Part shown: positions 13,865-16,569 of the stretch, one piece after another
Numbering within the stretch: position 1 is the stretch's first letter
Layout: the number at the start of each line of letters is the position of its first letter
Origin: Bifidobacteriaceae bacterium
Lineage (GTDB): Bacteria; Actinomycetota; Actinomycetes; Actinomycetales; WQXJ01
Reading direction: 5' to 3'
Assembly (NCBI GenBank): GCA_031278075.1
Contig: JAITLE010000061.1
Location: 1-16,569 of the forward strand
Length of the DNA stretch: 16,569 nucleotides
Notes under the pieces: generated by a model
Told to the model about the DNA's origin: nothing
The model's database searches: none
Seen by the model: only the letters and a program-made list of their open reading frames with translations
Program-made: the position numbers and the translations under genes

Positions 13865-16569
13865 ATGACCCAGGAGACAGGCCCGGATGTGACCGGGCGT
13901 CCAGGATCCACTCCGGTGTGGGCGGCGCGAGCGCTGACCGCGGCTGGGATTTGGGCGGTGATCGCCTACCCATTGCAGCACATCGCGCCACAGCTATACC
14001 GCGCGGCGTGGCTGGTGCTGGAGGCGATCAACTTGCCCGGCAACCCGTCACTGTTCAATTGTGTGGCGTTCTTGGTCATCGCGTCCGCGATCCGTCACCG
14101 CAAGCGGGTCGCGCTGTGGGTGGTGGTGATCTGGATCGAGTTGCCGGCCGTGGTCTACGGGGTGTTCCTGACCGGCGTCTGGCTGGGCGGCGAGCGCTGG
14201 CGCGACTGGCTGTACCCAGGCCAGGCGATCGCACAGGAGCCGGTGCCCGCGCCCGTGCGATTGGCGGTGGCGGCGGCGGTCGGCATCGTGATCTCGTGGT
14301 GGCTGTTGGCGCACCGGCGGGAGTTCCGCGCTCCGGTCTCCCGGCGGGCTGTCGGGCGGGCGGCGGCGACCTTGGCGGCCGGCCTCGCGGTCGCTTGGGT
14401 GTGGGCCTTGGCGTGGGCCGCGACCGTGGGGGACCAGGCCGTCAGCCTGTGGGTCAAGCTGTGGTGGGCGCTCAACGTCACCCTCGGCCAAGGGCCGGAG
14501 GAGATCGTGCTAGGCGCCGGCGTCGCGGGCCGGCCGGCTTGGCACGCGACCATCCAGGACGCGGTGGCGCCCGAATGGGTTGTCCGCTCGACGTCGCTGT
14601 TGGCGACGGCCGCGCTGCTGTTGGCGCTGATCGTGTTCACCAGATCGGACCGGCGCCTCGCGGCGATCGGACCCGAACAGGAGCTTCAGCTCCGTGGCCT
14701 GCTCGCGCGGCACGGCGAACAGGATTCCTTGGGCTACTTCAACCTGCGACGCGACAAGTCTGCGGTGTTCTCTGCGGACGGCCGCGCCGCGGTGGTGGGA
14801 CGCCTGGTGGGAGGCGTCTTGTTGGCGTCCGCGGACCCGGTGGGGGAGAGGGCCGCGTGGGGGGGCGCCATCCGCGAGTGGATCGCGTTGGCGCGGCGGC
14901 ACGGATGGACGCCCGCGGTCGCGTCGGCCACCGACCGCGGCGGCCGCGCCTGGGAGTCCGCGGGGCTCAGGTCGTTGGAGCTCGGCGACGAGGCCGTCAT
15001 CCACACCGACCGCTTCTCGCTCCGCGACCGCCGGTTGCGCGAGGTCGCCGACACCGCCCGCCGCGTCCGCCAAGCGGGTTACACCGTGCGCGTCCGCCGG
15101 CAGGAGGATCTCGAGCCCGCGGAGTTGGAGGCGCTCGCCCGCGACGCCGAGTCGTGGCGCCGGGGCGGCCCCGAGCGTGGCTTCTCGATGACTTCGGGCC
15201 GTGTCGGGGATCCGGCCGACATCAGCGACGTGATAGTCACAGCGCACGATGCCGACCAGTCCGTCCGCGCCTTCCTCGCGTTCGCGCCGTGGGGCCGCAA
15301 GGGCGTCTCGCTGGATGTGATGCGCCACGACCCGTCGGCGCATTCGGGTGTCACCGAGCTGATGGTGGTCTCGTTGGTGGAGGCGTGCCGGGACATGGGG
15401 ATCGAACGCGTCTCGCTGAACTTCGCCGTGTTGCGGCGTTTCTTGGTGGAGGGCGCCCAGGTCGGGGCGTACCCGGTGGCACGCACCCTCAGGCGTGCCA
15501 TGTTGTTGGCCTCGCGTTGGTGGCAGCTCGACGGCCTATACCGGTCTAATCAGAAGTACGCCCCCGAATGGACGCCCCGCGTGGTGTGCTTCGAGCGGGG
15601 CGCCTCCTTGACTGAGGTGATCGCGGCGATCGCCCGAGCCGAGGGGTTCTTGCCGGACCGGTCCGCGGCGGATGTGATGTCTGGCGCCGGCTCGCGCGCC
15701 GACGCGGGGCGCGACGCCGCGTTCGTCGAAGCCGTCCGCGAGCTGGAACGGGCCGCTTTGGCTGGGGTGGCGGGCGAACGGCGGGTCTCGGCGCAGGAGG
15801 CGGCGCGTCTACGGCATCGGGCGGCGCTGGCTGATGCGGGTGTGGCGTCTAACCCGGTGGCTGTGCCGCGGACCGCTTCGGTGCGCCGGGCGCTCCGCCT
15901 GGCGGCGGAACGGGGCGGGCCGCGGCCGGGCGCTGGCGAGGAGGCGCTGTCGCTGGTGGGGCGGGTCATGCGGAGACGGGACCACGGCGGGGTGGTGTTC
16001 GCGGAGATCCGCGAAGGTGTCTTTGAGATTCAGGTGATGGCCCGGCGCGACGCGCTGGGCGGCTTCGAGCTGTTCAAGCGGCACGTTCAGTTGGGCGACC
16101 TGGTCTCGGTCACGGGGCGGCTGACGCTGACTCGGACTGGTCAGGTGGCGCTGGACGCGACGAGTTGGGCGATGGCCGCGAAGTCGATCGCGCCGCCGCC
16201 GCCGAAGCGCCGGGTGGCCGATGCGGCGCCGAAGCTGACGCCCGCGCTGGCGCGGGCGCCGCACATCCTGTTGGCCACGAACAACCGCGCGATGGGCATG
16301 ATCTACGCGCGGTCCGCGGCCACGGCGGCGCTGAGGGCCACCTTGCAGGCGAGGCGGTTCATCGAGGTCGAGACGCCGATCCTGCAACCGATCCACGGCG
16401 GGGCCAACGCCAGGCCGTTCACCACCCACATCAACGCTTATGACGTGGACCTGTACCTCAGGATCGCGCCGGAGCTGTACCTCAAGCGGTTGGCTGTGGG
16501 CGGGGTGGAGCGAGTCTTCGAGCTGGGCAAGAACTTCCGCAACGAGGGCGTCGACCGCAAACACAACCC
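13865..16569 (+). CDS. lysX: LysX: bifunctional lysylphosphatidylglycerol synthase / lysyl-tRNA synthetase (3' partial)
   Basis: The frame stays open from ATG 13865 to the window end (901 codons), so the C-terminus is missing. Order of domains: five or six transmembrane helices (~17-265); an MprF-type DUF2156 acyltransferase-like domain (~268-590, with LGYFNLRRDKSAVFS near its start and GVSLDVMRHDPS followed by GVTELMVVSLVEACRDMGI later); the LysRS N-terminal helix and PVAVPRTASVRRAL (~637-665); an OB-fold anticodon-binding domain (~693-770); and the class II core, with motif 1 (FIEVETPIL) and motif 2 (VFELGKNFRNEGVDRKHN) at the window edge. Family role: charging tRNA with Lys and transferring it to phosphatidylglycerol, which lowers negative surface charge and protects from cationic peptides. 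Mycobacterial LysX is about 1,170 residues, so roughly 200-270 residues lie outside. AAGGAAG (13854-13860) supports the start. Confidence 0.93.
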   Translation, partial: MTQETGPDVTGRPGSTPVWAARALTAAGIWAVIAYPLQHIAPQLYRAAWLVLEAINLPGNPSLFNCVAFLVIASAIRHRKRVALWVVVIWIELPAVVYGVFLTGVWLGGERWRDWLYPGQAIAQEPVPAPVRLAVAAAVGIVISWWLLAHRREFRAPVSRRAVGRAAATLAAGLAVAWVWALAWAATVGDQAVSLWVKLWWALNVTLGQGPEEIVLGAGVAGRPAWHATIQDAVAPEWVVRSTSLLATAALLLALIVFTRSDRRLAAIGPEQELQLRGLLARHGEQDSLGYFNLRRDKSAVFSADGRAAVVGRLVGGVLLASADPVGERAAWGGAIREWIALARRHGWTPAVASATDRGGRAWESAGLRSLELGDEAVIHTDRFSLRDRRLREVADTARRVRQAGYTVRVRRQEDLEPAELEALARDAESWRRGGPERGFSMTSGRVGDPADISDVIVTAHDADQSVRAFLAFAPWGRKGVSLDVMRHDPSAHSGVTELMVVSLVEACRDMGIERVSLNFAVLRRFLVEGAQVGAYPVARTLRRAMLLASRWWQLDGLYRSNQKYAPEWTPRVVCFERGASLTEVIAAIARAEGFLPDRSAADVMSGAGSRADAGRDAAFVEAVRELERAALAGVAGERRVSAQEAARLRHRAALADAGVASNPVAVPRTASVRRALRLAAERGGPRPGAGEEALSLVGRVMRRRDHGGVVFAEIREGVFEIQVMARRDALGGFELFKRHVQLGDLVSVTGRLTLTRTGQVALDATSWAMAAKSIAPPPPKRRVADAAPKLTPALARAPHILLATNNRAMGMIYARSAATAALRATLQARRFIEVETPILQPIHGGANARPFTTHINAYDVDLYLRIAPELYLKRLAVGGVERVFELGKNFRNEGVDRKHN

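Noticed and set aside
13765..15549. 594-codon + strand open frame overlapping lysX
   Set aside because: It is Arg/Gly-rich with no motif, while the frame from 13865 gives a continuous LysX with all domains in order.
1..16569. Mobile elements, CRISPR arrays, tRNA genes or a novel defence system
   Set aside because: No transposase or integrase motifs, no spaced direct repeats, no tRNA cloverleaf, and every large frame fits housekeeping or sugar-use families.

Overview
The window comes from a GC-rich actinobacterium (Actinomycetota). The signs are strong G/C bias at third codon positions, GTG and TTG starts, lipoprotein sugar-binding proteins, TAnnnT-type -10 boxes, a possible leaderless start, and a LysX-type fusion of lysylphosphatidylglycerol synthase with lysyl-tRNA synthetase. 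I cannot name the genus from sequence alone. All supported genes lie on the + strand and are densely packed; no gap between genes exceeds about 200 bases. I see no tRNA, rRNA, CRISPR array, insertion sequence or attachment site.

Layout. (1) 1-2057: the 3' part of a tandem-FKBP peptidyl-prolyl isomerase gene, overlapping a gene for a membrane-anchored beta-propeller-like protein. (2) 2058-4591: a leader with inverted repeats and an AACCGGTT operator candidate, then a cellobiose/mannobiose 2-epimerase gene overlapping a GH130 mannosyl-glucose phosphorylase gene. (3) 4592-9114: a GC-rich hairpin, then a well-formed promoter with a 12-bp palindrome (TGAACCGGTTCA) abutting its -35 box, a possible leaderless 24-codon upstream ORF, a sugar-binding lipoprotein, a leader with three strong hairpins, two CUT1-type permeases and a LacI-family regulator. 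(4) 9115-13719: a second sugar-binding lipoprotein, MalF- and MalG-like permeases and a TraX-family membrane protein. (5) 13720-16569: lysX, cut off by the window edge at class II motif 2 of its synthetase domain.

How it fits together. Regions 2 and 3 read as a beta-1,4-mannobiose (mannan-derived disaccharide) utilisation locus. The ABC transporter would bring in the disaccharide. The 2-epimerase would convert Man-beta-1,4-Man to Man-beta-1,4-Glc. The GH130 enzyme would phosphorolyse that to alpha-mannose 1-phosphate and glucose. The LacI protein is the natural candidate to bind the AACCGGTT sites in front of both transcription units. Region 4 looks like a maltose/maltodextrin-type importer. 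Neither transporter has an ATPase gene here, so both probably use a shared MsiK/MsmK-type ATPase encoded elsewhere.

The enzymes belong to known families. The least ordinary signals are in the untranslated regions: the leaderless upstream ORF whose stop overlaps the binding-protein start, the multi-hairpin spacer between binding protein and permease, and the competing inverted repeats in the epimerase leader. These are pattern-based inferences and need experiment.
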